From Ferruginibacter sp. (GTDB taxonomy: Bacteria; Bacteroidota; Bacteroidia; Chitinophagales; Chitinophagaceae), in the NCBI GenBank assembly GCA_017983695.1, contig JAGOAX010000005.1:62001-126000 (forward strand): 64,000 nucleotides of DNA, in the 5' to 3' direction. The position numbers and the translations under genes are program-made. Positions 18,819 to 27,740 of the stretch are shown piece by piece (within the stretch, counting starts at the first letter, position 1; each line of letters starts with the position of its first letter). The notes under the pieces were generated by a model. It saw only the letters and a program-made list of their open reading frames with translations, was not told the DNA's origin and did no database searches.

Positions 18819-20729
18819 TTAGTCTGGTTTCTTTCCCTCCAAAAAAGTATTAATAGTGCTGATCTCTGCCTGGTTATTTTCGTCGGATTTTACAGTGTAG
18901 TTGCTGTAAAAATTTTCTACGTCCGCAATGGAATTGTGTAATTCCATATTGCGGCGAAGGTAAGCTGGAACCATTTCAAACTCGTTGTTCGGATCGGCTG
19001 CATTGATGTTGAATGACAAATTACGCAGCTTCGCAATGCGTTCTATAGCCCGGCGCCTGAGTTCCTCTGTCTCGTCCTGCGTTGCAGGGTCCTCTACATT
19101 GGACATCATGATGGGCTGAGTTTGTTGTACAAGTTGCTCTTCCTCCGCCGCTTGATGGGATTTAACCACCAATTGCATTTCTTCAGTCTCGGTTTCGTCG
19201 GCCTTAACTATTAGTTGCACTGGCAGTGGCTCCTCAATTGATTTGGATTCTGGTTTAGGCTGGTCCTCCACATAGATCTGCGCAGGCTTTGCCAATTTTA
19301 CTCCCGACGAAGGAGTATTGTTGCTAGCTTCTTTATTTACTGTTGAAATAGTAGATGGAATGCCGGTTTTTTTACTGGGCTTTTCGGTAGGTACAGGAGT
19401 TGTGGGTATATCAAATTCTATTACAGGAACCTGATCTGCGGACGAAGATATTTCAAAAAATACCGGAGCTTCTTCAATCTTTTCCCCAGTAGTATTACTT
19501 GGTGCTTCTACTTTCTTTACTTCGGATTTTACTTCCACCAGTTTAGGCATCAGTTCATCTTCATCTTTTAATATTAGTGGCTGTTCTGTTATTTCTGCAA
19601 TGGCTTTGTCTTCATCAGTATCTTCAAACTGTAGTGTTGGTTGTTTAATATTTACCAGTTTACCTGTAGGTTGTAATTCTTTTACAGGCATTTCCAGTGT
19701 CATCACAATTTTATCATCTTTCTTTTCTTCAGTAACAACTTCATTCTTTTTTTCAAACGGATCTTTATGTTCAAAGCCGGTTGCTATTAATGTAATACCA
19801 ATTTCGTTACCTAAACTATTATCGTAACCCAGGCCTAAAATAACATCGGTGTCTTCGCCTGCATTGCTCAATAAATAATTCTGTATCACTTCCACTTCAT
19901 CCATGGTAAATTCATGTTCGCCTTCGGAAGAATTAATATTGATCAATATCCATTTAGCACCACGAATATCATTATCGTTCAACAATGGAGAGTTTAACGC
20001 ATTTTCGATAGCCAGCTGTGCCCTGTTTTCGCCTGCAGCAGCTGCACTACCCAAAATGGCTACACCGCCATTACTCATTACAGTACACACATCGGCAAAA
20101 TCCACATTTATTTGTCCGGTACTATTAATTACATCGGTAATACATTTTGCTGCTGTTGCCAACACATTATCTGCTTTTGCAAAGGCTTCTTTCATTTTTA
20201 AATTACCAAACTGGTGGCGTAGTTTATCGTTACTAATCACCAGTAAAGTATCTACATGATTCTTCAACAGCATCACACCTTCTTCTGCCTGCGCAATTCT
20301 TTTTTTGCCTTCGTATGCAAATGGTGTGGTAACAATACCTACAGTAAGTATGCCCAGGTCTTTACAGATCTTTGCAAGAATAGGAGCACCACCAGTACCG
20401 GTACCACCACCCATACCGGCTGTAATAAATGCCATCTTGGTATTTACTTCCAGTATGCGTTTTATTTCTTCTAAACTTTCTTCGGTTGCCTGGCGGCCGA
20501 TTGCAGGGTTTGCACCAGCGCCCAAGCCTTGTGTTAAGTGCGGCCCCAGCTGAATTTTGTTGGGCACTTTACTTAATGCAATTGCCTGTGCATCTGTATT
20601 ACAAATAATGAAGTTTACGCCTTCAATATTTTGAGAGAACATGTGGTTTACTGCATTGCTTCCGCCACCACCTACGCCAATCACTTTAATGATGGAGGAT
20701 TGTTCTTTTGGCAAATCAAAATGTATCAT
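18819..20729 (-). CDS. ftsZ: Cell division protein FtsZ with long C-terminal linker
   Basis: Tubulin-like GTPase forming the division ring. The N-terminal ~320 residues contain GVGGGGSNAVNHMF, the GTP-binding GMGGGTGTGGAPILAKI and the catalytic T7 loop region NVDFADV. The protein is 636 residues, against about 380 in E. coli. The extra length is a low-complexity Glu/Pro/Thr/Lys-rich linker (about residues 330-570). A conserved peptide, EMVPAYLRRNMEL, resembles the FtsA-binding tail (IPAFLR type) but is followed by ~50 further residues. Long linkers are known in Bacteroidota FtsZ. Last gene of the dcw cluster, 118 nt after ftsA, followed by a strong terminator. Confidence 0.97.
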   Translation of the reverse strand: MIHFDLPKEQSSIIKVIGVGGGGSNAVNHMFSQNIEGVNFIICNTDAQAIALSKVPNKIQLGPHLTQGLGAGANPAIGRQATEESLEEIKRILEVNTKMAFITAGMGGGTGTGGAPILAKICKDLGILTVGIVTTPFAYEGKKRIAQAEEGVMLLKNHVDTLLVISNDKLRHQFGNLKMKEAFAKADNVLATAAKCITDVINSTGQINVDFADVCTVMSNGGVAILGSAAAAGENRAQLAIENALNSPLLNDNDIRGAKWILININSSEGEHEFTMDEVEVIQNYLLSNAGEDTDVILGLGYDNSLGNEIGITLIATGFEHKDPFEKKNEVVTEEKKDDKIVMTLEMPVKELQPTGKLVNIKQPTLQFEDTDEDKAIAEITEQPLILKDEDELMPKLVEVKSEVKKVEAPSNTTGEKIEEAPVFFEISSSADQVPVIEFDIPTTPVPTEKPSKKTGIPSTISTVNKEASNNTPSSGVKLAKPAQIYVEDQPKPESKSIEEPLPVQLIVKADETETEEMQLVVKSHQAAEEEQLVQQTQPIMMSNVEDPATQDETEELRRRAIERIAKLRNLSFNINAADPNNEFEMVPAYLRRNMELHNSIADVENFYSNYTVKSDENNQAEISTINTFLEGKKPD

Positions 20730-20762
20730 AACTTGTTTGTTTGTGGGTTAGTAGTTAAGAGT

Positions 20763-20842
20763 TGGAAGAAGGGAGAGGGAAGATGGAAGAAGAAACTTGT
20801 GTAATAACAGGTCTTCTTCTCACTTCCAGCTTCCTTCTTCCA
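20763..20842. repeat. Imperfect purine/pyrimidine inverted repeat between ftsA and ftsZ
   Basis: GGAAGAAGGGAGAGGGAAG starts the left arm (from about 20763) and CTTCCTTCTTCC ends the right arm (about 20842). The arms are roughly 30 nt and imperfectly complementary, with a ~16-nt loop. It would form a long hairpin in the ftsA-ftsZ transcript and may affect processing or relative expression. Confidence 0.55.
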
Positions 20843-20847
20843 GCTTC

Positions 20848-22218
20848 TTATAATTTTGCGTCTTCTTCTTCTTTAAATAAATCAATCAATCCAATTTTAA
20901 ATGAATCCATAAAGCCTTTTAATGTTTTGCGTTGCTTTATTTTAACTGTTCTGTTTTCATCAATCACATCCAATGTTTCTTCTACCGGCTGTTGCTGCAA
21001 ACCTGTTGGCACTTCAACTCTTCTAAAGCTTTCTTCAAACTGCTTGTTCTTATTTTCGTAATCGTTGTAGCCTTTTAATATTAAACCAATACAGGTACTG
21101 TACATTGGTTTTGCCAGTTCATCAATATGGCCGGCTGCCAGGTGTTCGTTAGGATAACCTATTCTTGCATTTAACCCGGTAACATATTCTGTTAACTGAA
21201 TTAAATGTTTTAACTGGGAACCGCCACCGGTAAGTATCACGCCGCCATTCAGCATTCTTGTATCTAACCCAACCTGTTTTAAATGGTAGGTTACAAAATC
21301 CATGATCTCACTCATACGTGCCTGGATAATGCCTGCCAGATTTTTTACAGAAATTTCTTTTGGTGCCATACCACGTAAACCCGGAATGGTAATGAATGCA
21401 TTTGATTTTGCTTCATCACTTAATGCACTGCCAAACTGTACTTTCATTTGCTCGGCCTGTGTTTTTAAAACTCCCAAACCGGTTTTAATATCGTTGGTGA
21501 TATTTTCGCCGCCAAAAGGAATTACCGCAGTGTGTTTTAAAATGCCTTCGTAAAAAACGGCAAGGTCGGTTGTACCACCACCAATATCCACAATAGCAAC
21601 GCCGGCTTCCAAATCCTGGTCGCACATTACAGCAGCTGCAGAGGCCAATGGTTGTAATACCAGGTCTTTAGTTTGCAGTCCGGCCTTCTCAACACTTCTG
21701 TTGATATTGCGTATGGCATTTTTATCGCCTGTTATAATATGAAAGTTAGCGCCCACTTTTACACCACTGTAACCAATTGGGTTAGGTATGTTTTGAAAAT
21801 TATCAACTGTAAACTCCTGTGGTATCACATCAATGATCTGGTCGCCGGCAGGAATATAAGTGCGGTATTGATCTGCCACCAGGCGGTCAATTTCCTCCTG
21901 GCGTATTTCTTCTTCAATACTTTGCCTTACAATATCGCCACGGGTTTGTAAACTTTTTATATGATGGCCTGCAATACCTACATATACTTCATTAATCTCC
22001 AGGTTAGGGTTGGAGTCGTAGCAGTTTTTTAAAGCCATTTCAATAGCCTTAATGGTTTGATCGATGTTTAACACCATACCGTGTTGTACACCGTTGCTGT
22101 TGGCCCGGCCAAAGCCAAGAATTTCAAGCTTGCCATATTCATTTTTTCGTCCGGCAATGGCAGCAATCTTTGTAGTACCGATGTCCAGGCCTACAATAAT
22201 GGGTTGTTCATGATTCAT
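20848..22218 (-). CDS. ftsA: Cell division protein FtsA
   Basis: A 456-residue actin-like protein that tethers FtsZ to the inner membrane. Phosphate-1 and adenosine motifs are visible (VGLDIGTTKIAAIAGRKN, VAIVDIGGGTTDLAVF, GVILTGGGSQLKHL). The 1C subdomain lies at about residues 85-165. The C-terminus contains KTLKGFMDSFKIGLIDLFKE, the expected amphipathic membrane-targeting helix. Start ATG 22218. Between ftsQ and ftsZ as in most dcw clusters. Confidence 0.96.
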   Translation of the reverse strand: MNHEQPIIVGLDIGTTKIAAIAGRKNEYGKLEILGFGRANSNGVQHGMVLNIDQTIKAIEMALKNCYDSNPNLEINEVYVGIAGHHIKSLQTRGDIVRQSIEEEIRQEEIDRLVADQYRTYIPAGDQIIDVIPQEFTVDNFQNIPNPIGYSGVKVGANFHIITGDKNAIRNINRSVEKAGLQTKDLVLQPLASAAAVMCDQDLEAGVAIVDIGGGTTDLAVFYEGILKHTAVIPFGGENITNDIKTGLGVLKTQAEQMKVQFGSALSDEAKSNAFITIPGLRGMAPKEISVKNLAGIIQARMSEIMDFVTYHLKQVGLDTRMLNGGVILTGGGSQLKHLIQLTEYVTGLNARIGYPNEHLAAGHIDELAKPMYSTCIGLILKGYNDYENKNKQFEESFRRVEVPTGLQQQPVEETLDVIDENRTVKIKQRKTLKGFMDSFKIGLIDLFKEEEDAKL

Positions 22219-22253
22219 AATTGTATGTTTTGTGTGTTTGTGTATTGGTTGAT

Positions 22254-22289
22254 CCCTCTATCCCCTAAAGAGGAATAGAGAAGATTAGG
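22254..22289. repeat. Short palindromic repeat upstream of ftsA
   Basis: CCCTCTATCCCCTAAAGAGG followed by AATAGAGAAGATTAGG, with a partly decayed core. It lies 35 nt upstream of the ftsA start. Confidence 0.7.
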
Positions 22290-22340
22290 TTTTTTATTTA
22301 CTATTTATTTATTCTTTTATTAATATTTTTTTTCTGCTAC

Positions 22341-22366
22341 GCCTCTCCCTTTAGGGGATAGGGGCA
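22341..22366. repeat. Short palindromic repeat at the ftsQ 3' end
   Basis: It has a CCCTTTAGGGG core flanked by GCCTCT and ATAGGGGC. It codes for the last FtsQ residues (APIP) and the stop at 22351-22353. Confidence 0.75.
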
Positions 22367-23622
22367 TAATCATTTTTTTTAGGCATTACTACTTTTGGTT
22401 TTTGTTCTGTTGGTTTTTGAGGATTTGGTTTTACCACTGTTGTTTTTTTTGCAGGGATTGGATTAGTTGCAGCCGGCTTTTTAACAGGAGCAATATTGCT
22501 CCTGGTGTCCGGTTTTGGTACTGGTGGTTTTGCTGGAGGAAGTTGGATTGTTGTTGGTTTTTTCACAGGGGTTGGATTGGCATTTGCCGGATTAAGAACG
22601 GGCTGTTGATTGGTTGGTTGCAGAGGTTGATCTTGTATTGCATTTGTTGTTTCAAAATTATCTTCCCGTTGTATTGATTGTTGTATCATACTGCCGTCTG
22701 CAGTGTTATTATTGTTATCCTGCAAAATGGTTTGCAAAGAATCTTCTGCCTGCCTTGCAGCATCGGCAGCAATCAACTGCATGATCTGCAATGTTCTTAC
22801 AGAGTCTGCAGTTTTATCTTCGGCGCCCCTTTTTTTAGCAACTACCTGGTTTTTATATTGCACATTTATCTCACTGTATTTGCTCCATCCTGTTTTTATC
22901 ATTACCTGCTTATAAAACAACTGCAGTTTGCTGAATTTTTCTTCTATATCGGTTGCATTACCAAAAACAATAAGCTGGTTACCAATTTTAGGGATCATTT
23001 CAAAATTCTGCTGCGCTGTAATATCTACCTGGTCAATCATCGCCATGCTGAAAGAATCTTTTTGCAGCACAATGCTGATGTCTCTTACGGCTCTTAATAA
23101 ATTACTATCAGCAGCCGACAACACAATTTTATCTGAAGGAAAATTGGTGAACACCGGGAGCCGTGCAGAAAATTTATCACTCAGCGGCAACATTTTTAAT
23201 GCCGTATCAATATAAAACGAAGTGCCGCCTGCTGTAAACACTCTTGCTACCGGCTCACGTTCCTGTACAGTAACTTTTAAAATATCATTATTATCAAAGA
23301 ACAATTCGGCATTTTTTATCCAGGTACTTTTTTCCAGTTCGGCTTCCAGCTGCCTTAAATCAAAAGAGCCAATGGATTTGCCAACAGGATTTCCGTTTCC
23401 TACTTTTTCAATGGTATTGAGAATATCTTTTTCATCCACAAACTTTTCGTCATTGAACAAAGTATTTTCAATACCTGAAATTTTTATGGCTACTTTTTTA
23501 CATTGTTTTGAATCATTTTTACGGATTGCTGCCACCAACAATACAGTTGTGCCTGTACCAATCACCAGCCATAGCAGGGCGAAGAGTATTTTTTTAATGC
23601 TGTATCGTTTTTTATTTTCCAT
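22351..23622 (-). CDS. ftsQ: Cell division protein FtsQ/DivIB with proline-rich tail
   Basis: A 423-residue bitopic membrane protein of the divisome. It has one N-terminal transmembrane helix (about residues 10-31, ILFALLWLVIGTGTTVLLV), a POTRA-type domain, and a beta domain ending about residue 270 (KYSEINVQYKNQVVAKK). E. coli FtsQ is ~276 residues. The additional ~150 residues are low-complexity Gln/Asn then Pro/Lys-rich (TIQLPPAKPPVPKPDTRS), probably disordered in the periplasm. Position between murC and ftsA supports the call, since sequence conservation in this family is weak. Confidence 0.9.
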   Translation of the reverse strand: MENKKRYSIKKILFALLWLVIGTGTTVLLVAAIRKNDSKQCKKVAIKISGIENTLFNDEKFVDEKDILNTIEKVGNGNPVGKSIGSFDLRQLEAELEKSTWIKNAELFFDNNDILKVTVQEREPVARVFTAGGTSFYIDTALKMLPLSDKFSARLPVFTNFPSDKIVLSAADSNLLRAVRDISIVLQKDSFSMAMIDQVDITAQQNFEMIPKIGNQLIVFGNATDIEEKFSKLQLFYKQVMIKTGWSKYSEINVQYKNQVVAKKRGAEDKTADSVRTLQIMQLIAADAARQAEDSLQTILQDNNNNTADGSMIQQSIQREDNFETTNAIQDQPLQPTNQQPVLNPANANPTPVKKPTTIQLPPAKPPVPKPDTRSNIAPVKKPAATNPIPAKKTTVVKPNPQKPTEQKPKVVMPKKNDYAPIP

Positions 23623-23625
23623 TGC

Positions 23626-23670
23626 GGCCCCCTCTATCTCCCCCCAAGGGGGAGGAAATGGAGAAGATTA
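23626..23670. repeat. Short palindromic repeat between murC and ftsQ
   Basis: It has a CTCCCCCCAAGGGGGAG core with a GGCCCCCTCTAT left flank and an AAATGGAGAAGATTATG right flank. It sits 4 nt upstream of the ftsQ ATG and fills the murC-ftsQ spacer, leaving no room for a normal ribosome-binding site. The AAATGGAGAAGAT right flank recurs at 40447-40492. Confidence 0.8.
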
Positions 23671-23674
23671 TGTT

Positions 23675-25081
23675 TTATTTATTTTGTTCTGTTACTATTT
23701 TATTTATTGGCTCAACTAATGTGTCTATATCTCCTGCTCCCGCTGTTATTACTAATTCTCTTTTGTTTTCTTTTATCCAGTTCAGCAATTCGTCTTTTGT
23801 TTTTACACTGCTGTTTTTATTTTTCATTTTACCCAAAATCATTTCACTTGTCACACCTTCCATTGGTAATTCTCTTGCCGGGTAAATGGGTAAAAGAATA
23901 ATTTCATCTGCTATATCCAGCGTTGCTGCAAATTCATCAGCAAAATCTTTTGTGCGGCTGTACAGGTGTGGTTGAAAAATAACCGTACACTTTCTTGCTG
24001 CAAATAAATTTTTTGCCCCGCCCAGCAAAGCCTTTAATTCGTCGGGGTGATGAGCATAATCATCTATATACACCGTTGTATCATCCTTCACTATATACTC
24101 AAACCTGCGTTTTACACCTTTAAAAGAACTTACTGCGGCTTTAATTTTATCGTCTTCAATTTTTAAATACTTTGCCACACCTATTGCTGCTATCACATTT
24201 TCTATATTATGCAGCCCTCCCATATTCAATACCACATTTTCAATTGTCCAGTAATTATTGATCACATCAAATTCGTAAGCCCCGTCGGCAATTTTTAAAT
24301 TACTGATGTGAATGTTTGCTTTATCATCATCCACACTATAGGTACAGGTATCATGTACTTTAAAATCATTGTTTCGTTTTAACCCATGCTTTAATATCAA
24401 ACAACCACCCGGTTTTATTTTTGCAGAAAAGTCGATAAAAGCCTGCTCTACATTTTCGGCTGTGCCATAAATATCCAGGTGGTCTGCATCCATTGCTGTA
24501 ATAATGGCTACATCCGGGTTCAATTTCAAAAAACTTCTGTCGTACTCATCTGCTTCCACCACACAAACATTATTGTCGCTGCTCCAGAAATTACTGTTGT
24601 AGTTGCTTGCTATGCCCCCCAAAAAAGCATTGCAACCAAAACCGCTGTGCCTTAGTATATGTGCCACCATTGTGCTGGTGGTTGTTTTACCATGCGTACC
24701 GGCTACACAGATATTAAAAGAGCTGTTGGTAATGGCTCCTAATACATCACTTCGTTTTACAACAGTGTAATTATTTTGCTGGTAGTAGTTTAACTCTTTA
24801 TGATCTTTTGGTACTGCCGGCGTATAAACTATTACCTGTGCGTCTTTGTCAATGAACTCAATGTTGTCTTCAAAATGCACTTTAATTCCTTCTGCCTCCA
24901 ATTGTTTTGTCAAAGGCGTTGCTGTTTTATCATACCCCGAAACAACAACTCCTTTTGCATTAAAATATCTTGCTATCGCACTCATCCCAATGCCGCCAAT
25001 ACCGATAAAATAAATCCGCTGTACCCCCTCCGCCCCCTGAAGGGGGAACTTTGCCTCTTTTATATTTGTTCCTCCATTCAT
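23675..25081 (-). CDS. murC: UDP-N-acetylmuramate--L-alanine ligase
   Basis: A 468-residue cytosolic Mur ligase adding L-Ala to UDP-MurNAc. It has an N-terminal Rossmann motif IYFIGIGGIGMSAIARYF, ATP-binding CVAGTHGKTTTSTMVAHIL, central VVEADEYDRSFL, and C-terminal IDDYAHHPDELKALL. Before the conserved start of the protein there is an extra stretch (KFPLQGAEGVQ) translated from a palindromic repeat (25022-25054), so the repeat has inserted between the start codon and the core. The ATG at 25081 is 3 nt from the murG stop. Confidence 0.96.
   Translation of the reverse strand: MNGGTNIKEAKFPLQGAEGVQRIYFIGIGGIGMSAIARYFNAKGVVVSGYDKTATPLTKQLEAEGIKVHFEDNIEFIDKDAQVIVYTPAVPKDHKELNYYQQNNYTVVKRSDVLGAITNSSFNICVAGTHGKTTTSTMVAHILRHSGFGCNAFLGGIASNYNSNFWSSDNNVCVVEADEYDRSFLKLNPDVAIITAMDADHLDIYGTAENVEQAFIDFSAKIKPGGCLILKHGLKRNNDFKVHDTCTYSVDDDKANIHISNLKIADGAYEFDVINNYWTIENVVLNMGGLHNIENVIAAIGVAKYLKIEDDKIKAAVSSFKGVKRRFEYIVKDDTTVYIDDYAHHPDELKALLGGAKNLFAARKCTVIFQPHLYSRTKDFADEFAATLDIADEIILLPIYPARELPMEGVTSEMILGKMKNKNSSVKTKDELLNWIKENKRELVITAGAGDIDTLVEPINKIVTEQNK
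25022..25054. repeat. Short palindromic repeat inside murC
   Basis: It has a CCCCCTGAAGGGGG core with a GTACCCCCTCCG flank. Translated in frame as KFPLQGAEGV in the N-terminal extension of MurC. Confidence 0.8.
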
Positions 25082-25084
25082 TTA

Positions 25085-26224
25085 TTAAATCAATTTCAAA
25101 ATTTCATTTGCAATCACTTCATCAGCATTAATTATACCTAATTTGCTGATATTGTTTTTTAATTCATTTTGCTTTTCCACATCTCTGGATAAACTGATAA
25201 TGGCCGGCACCAACCTATCTAACGCATCGCTATCTTTTATCATTATGCCTGCATTTTTATTAACTAAATTTTGTGCATTTACGGTTTGATGATCTTCTGC
25301 TGCAAAAGGAAACGGCACAAACACCGCCGGTTTTTTTGCCACACACAATTCAGCAATTGCCATTGCACCGCTGCGACTGATAACCATGTCAGCAGCGGCA
25401 TAGGCATTCTCCATCTGCACAATAAAATCATTTACCCAAATGTTATTCTTCCCTGCTGCCCGTTCTTTTCCTTTGGCTGCATAAGGTTTGCCTGTTTGCC
25501 AGATCAACTGTAATCCATTTTTTTCAAATTCTTCCAGGTGTGTATCAATAGCTTCATTAATACTTTTTGCCCCCAGGCTTCCACCAACGGAAAGAATGGT
25601 TTTCTTTGCAGCATCCAATCCAAAAAATGCTATTCCTTCTGCTCTTGTAACAGCGCTTTGCGAAATACTGCTCCGTACAGGGTTTCCGGTGACCATTATT
25701 TTTTGCGCCGGAAAAAATTTTTCCATGCCATCGCTTGCTGTAAATATCCTGGTGGCTTTTTTACCCAGCATAATATTTGCTTTGCCGGCAAATGAATTGC
25801 TTTCGTGAATGAAGGTTTTAATGCCTTTTGACTGGGCGTAACGCAATACCGGGAAACTGGAATAGCCACCCACACCAATTACAGCCGTTGGCCGGAATGA
25901 TTTAAAGATCTGCCTTACCTGGAAAAAACTTTTTACCAGTTTATAAGGCAGTCCAATATTTTTTATCAAAGAACTTCTGTTAAATCCCGCTATATCCAAT
26001 CCTTCAATCTTAAACCCCGCCTGCGGCACTTTTTCCATTTCCATTTTTCCTTTTGCCCCAACAAACAAAAACTCCGTTTGCGGTGCTGCTTTTTTTATGG
26101 CATTGGCAATTGCTATTGCCGGAAAAATATGCCCGCCTGTTCCACCACCCGCTATAATAATGCAGCCCCCTCCGCCCCCTGAAGGGGGAACCGTAGCCAC
26201 TTTTTCACTTTTTACTTCCTCCAT
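25085..26224 (-). CDS. murG: UDP-N-acetylglucosamine--lipid I transferase
   Basis: A 379-residue GT28 glycosyltransferase making lipid II at the inner face of the membrane. The donor/acceptor motifs are GGGTGGHIFPAIAIANAI, VIGVGGYSSFPVLRYA, LSVGGSLGAKSINEA and the C-domain MVISRSGAMAIAELCVAKKP. The ~20 residues before the first glycine motif (with VPPSGGGGG) are unusual. They are encoded by a palindromic repeat (26163-26197) that lengthens the N-terminus, just as in murC. Start ATG 26224. Confidence 0.96.
   Translation of the reverse strand: MEEVKSEKVATVPPSGGGGGCIIIAGGGTGGHIFPAIAIANAIKKAAPQTEFLFVGAKGKMEMEKVPQAGFKIEGLDIAGFNRSSLIKNIGLPYKLVKSFFQVRQIFKSFRPTAVIGVGGYSSFPVLRYAQSKGIKTFIHESNSFAGKANIMLGKKATRIFTASDGMEKFFPAQKIMVTGNPVRSSISQSAVTRAEGIAFFGLDAAKKTILSVGGSLGAKSINEAIDTHLEEFEKNGLQLIWQTGKPYAAKGKERAAGKNNIWVNDFIVQMENAYAAADMVISRSGAMAIAELCVAKKPAVFVPFPFAAEDHQTVNAQNLVNKNAGIMIKDSDALDRLVPAIISLSRDVEKQNELKNNISKLGIINADEVIANEILKLI
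26163..26197. repeat. Short palindromic repeat inside murG
   Basis: CAGCCCCCTCCG followed by the CCCCCTGAAGGGGG core, nearly identical to the copy in murC. Read in frame as VPPSGGGGG. Confidence 0.8.
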
Positions 26225-26293
26225 TTATTATACAGTTCAAAATCTATTTTAATTCAAACACCAAAACTTCTCCGCACCAATCTCCGCTACGGT

Positions 26294-26331
26294 AAAGTTC
26301 CCCCTTCAGGGGGCGGAGGGGGCCGCCGGGG
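26294..26331. repeat. Short palindromic repeat at the ftsW 3' end
   Basis: Inverse orientation: CCCCCTTCAGGGGGCGGAGG then GGGCCGCCGGGG. It contains the ftsW stop (26306-26308) and its final codons (APSAP). Confidence 0.75.
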
Positions 26332-27556
26332 CTGGTTCCAGTTGCTCCACGTTTCTGGCCACACTTAAAATAATACCAATTGATAAACAAGTGAACAGGA
26401 AACTACTGCCGCCCATGCTTACCAACGGTAATGTAACCCCCGTATTAGGAAATGCATTTACTGCCACTCCCATATTTGCCATAGCCTGTATTACCAATGT
26501 AAAACTTAAAGCCAGCGCTAAAAATGCTCCAAATGCATATGGACATTTTCTATACAACCTTATGCACCTGTACAAAAACAACAGGTAAATAAATACCATA
26601 AATGCTGCACCCATAAAGCCGTATTCTTCTATAATGATGGCATAAATAAAATCACTGTAAGAGTGTGGTAAAAAATTTCTTGCTTCACTGTTGCCGGGAC
26701 CTTTACCAAACCAACTACCGTTTGCAATGGCAATTTTTGCCTGGTTTACCTGGTATAATTTTTCGTTATCCGTTTCTTTATTACTGTACACAAATGTTTG
26801 TATACGGCTTACCCATGTTTTAACCCTGCCTGCATCAAAAATTGCAGGAAGCTCTTTTGATTTATGTGTCGTCTTATCATAAGTACTTACTGCAATAGTA
26901 AATAAGAGTATAATTGGTATCAGTGCTATACCTATCGACATTAGTAAATGTTTGGTATTTACCCTGCCAATGAACATCAGCATAAAACTTGTAGCTCCCA
27001 CCAGTAATGCTGTAGATAAATTTGCCGGTGCTATTAATGCACAAATAATTACTACCGGAATTACTATTGGTAAAAATCCTTTTTTAAAATCTTTAATTAC
27101 ATTTTGCTTACGGCTTAACTGTAAACTTAAATACATGAACAGTGCAAGTTTTGCCAGGTCGGATGTTTGCATGGTCATATTGATAACCGGCAATTTTATC
27201 CAACGGCTGCCATCGTTTATTCTGGCACCAAAGAAGAGGGTATAAATCATTAAAGGGATAGAAACTAAAAAAAGGATCTTAGCCACTCTTGCATAAATCG
27301 TGTAATTAACCCGGTGGGCAAAATAAATAAGTAATATACCCAGAATAATAAATGCAAATTGTTTAAACAGATAACTCTCAGTACTCTTACTGTACTTATA
27401 TGCAAGTGAACCTGTGCTGCTGTACACCACCAGTAAACTTATTAAAGTAAGGATAACCACAATACCCCAAATAACACGATCACCTTTGGTTTTGCTTACC
27501 AAATTGTTACTCATGTTTGGAGTAAAGAGTTCTTTTATGTTTATTAAACTTGCCAT
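26306..27556 (-). CDS. ftsW: Lipid II glycosyltransferase FtsW (SEDS family)
   Basis: A polytopic SEDS-family protein of about 416 residues with ten predicted transmembrane helices. It polymerises lipid II at the septum with FtsI. Characteristic segments: VYSSTGSLAYKYSKS after helix 1, the large extracellular loop with GNSEARNFLPHSYSDFIYAII (the conserved Asp/Glu-containing FtsW/RodA loop), and GVAVNAFPNTGVTLPLVSMGGSS near the C-terminus. The start could be the ATG at 27556 or the internal ATG of MSNNLVSK; the upstream GTG (27565) lies in a repeat. Its C-terminal tail is repeat-encoded. Confidence 0.93.
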   Translation of the reverse strand: MASLINIKELFTPNMSNNLVSKTKGDRVIWGIVVILTLISLLVVYSSTGSLAYKYSKSTESYLFKQFAFIILGILLIYFAHRVNYTIYARVAKILFLVSIPLMIYTLFFGARINDGSRWIKLPVINMTMQTSDLAKLALFMYLSLQLSRKQNVIKDFKKGFLPIVIPVVIICALIAPANLSTALLVGATSFMLMFIGRVNTKHLLMSIGIALIPIILLFTIAVSTYDKTTHKSKELPAIFDAGRVKTWVSRIQTFVYSNKETDNEKLYQVNQAKIAIANGSWFGKGPGNSEARNFLPHSYSDFIYAIIIEEYGFMGAAFMVFIYLLFLYRCIRLYRKCPYAFGAFLALALSFTLVIQAMANMGVAVNAFPNTGVTLPLVSMGGSSFLFTCLSIGIILSVARNVEQLEPAPAAPSAP

Positions 27557-27560
27557 GGAC

Positions 27561-27600
27561 CTCACCCTCGTTCCCTCTCCTTTAAGAGAGGGAGGCCGGG
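27561..27600. repeat. Short palindromic repeat upstream of ftsW
   Basis: It has a CCCTCTCCTTTAAGAGAGGG core with CTCACCCTCGTT and AGGCCGGG flanks. It lies 4 nt before the ftsW ATG. It is almost identical to the copy at 32117-32160. Confidence 0.8.
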
Positions 27601-27706
27601 CATTTATTTTTTAATCAACATTTGTAATACGCATTTCAACTTTTATTTTTCTATCCAACATTTCAATCTCATCTATTGCACATTCTTCGCAACCATCTCT
27701 TTCATG

Positions 27707-27740
27707 TCCTCCCCCTTCGGGGGGAGATAGAGGGGGCTAT
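27707..27740. repeat. Short palindromic repeat at the murD 3' end
   Basis: It has a CTCCCCCTTCGGGGGGAG core followed by ATAGAGGGGGCTAT. It contains the murD stop (27737-27739). The spacer 27601-27706 contains nothing else recognisable. Confidence 0.75.
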
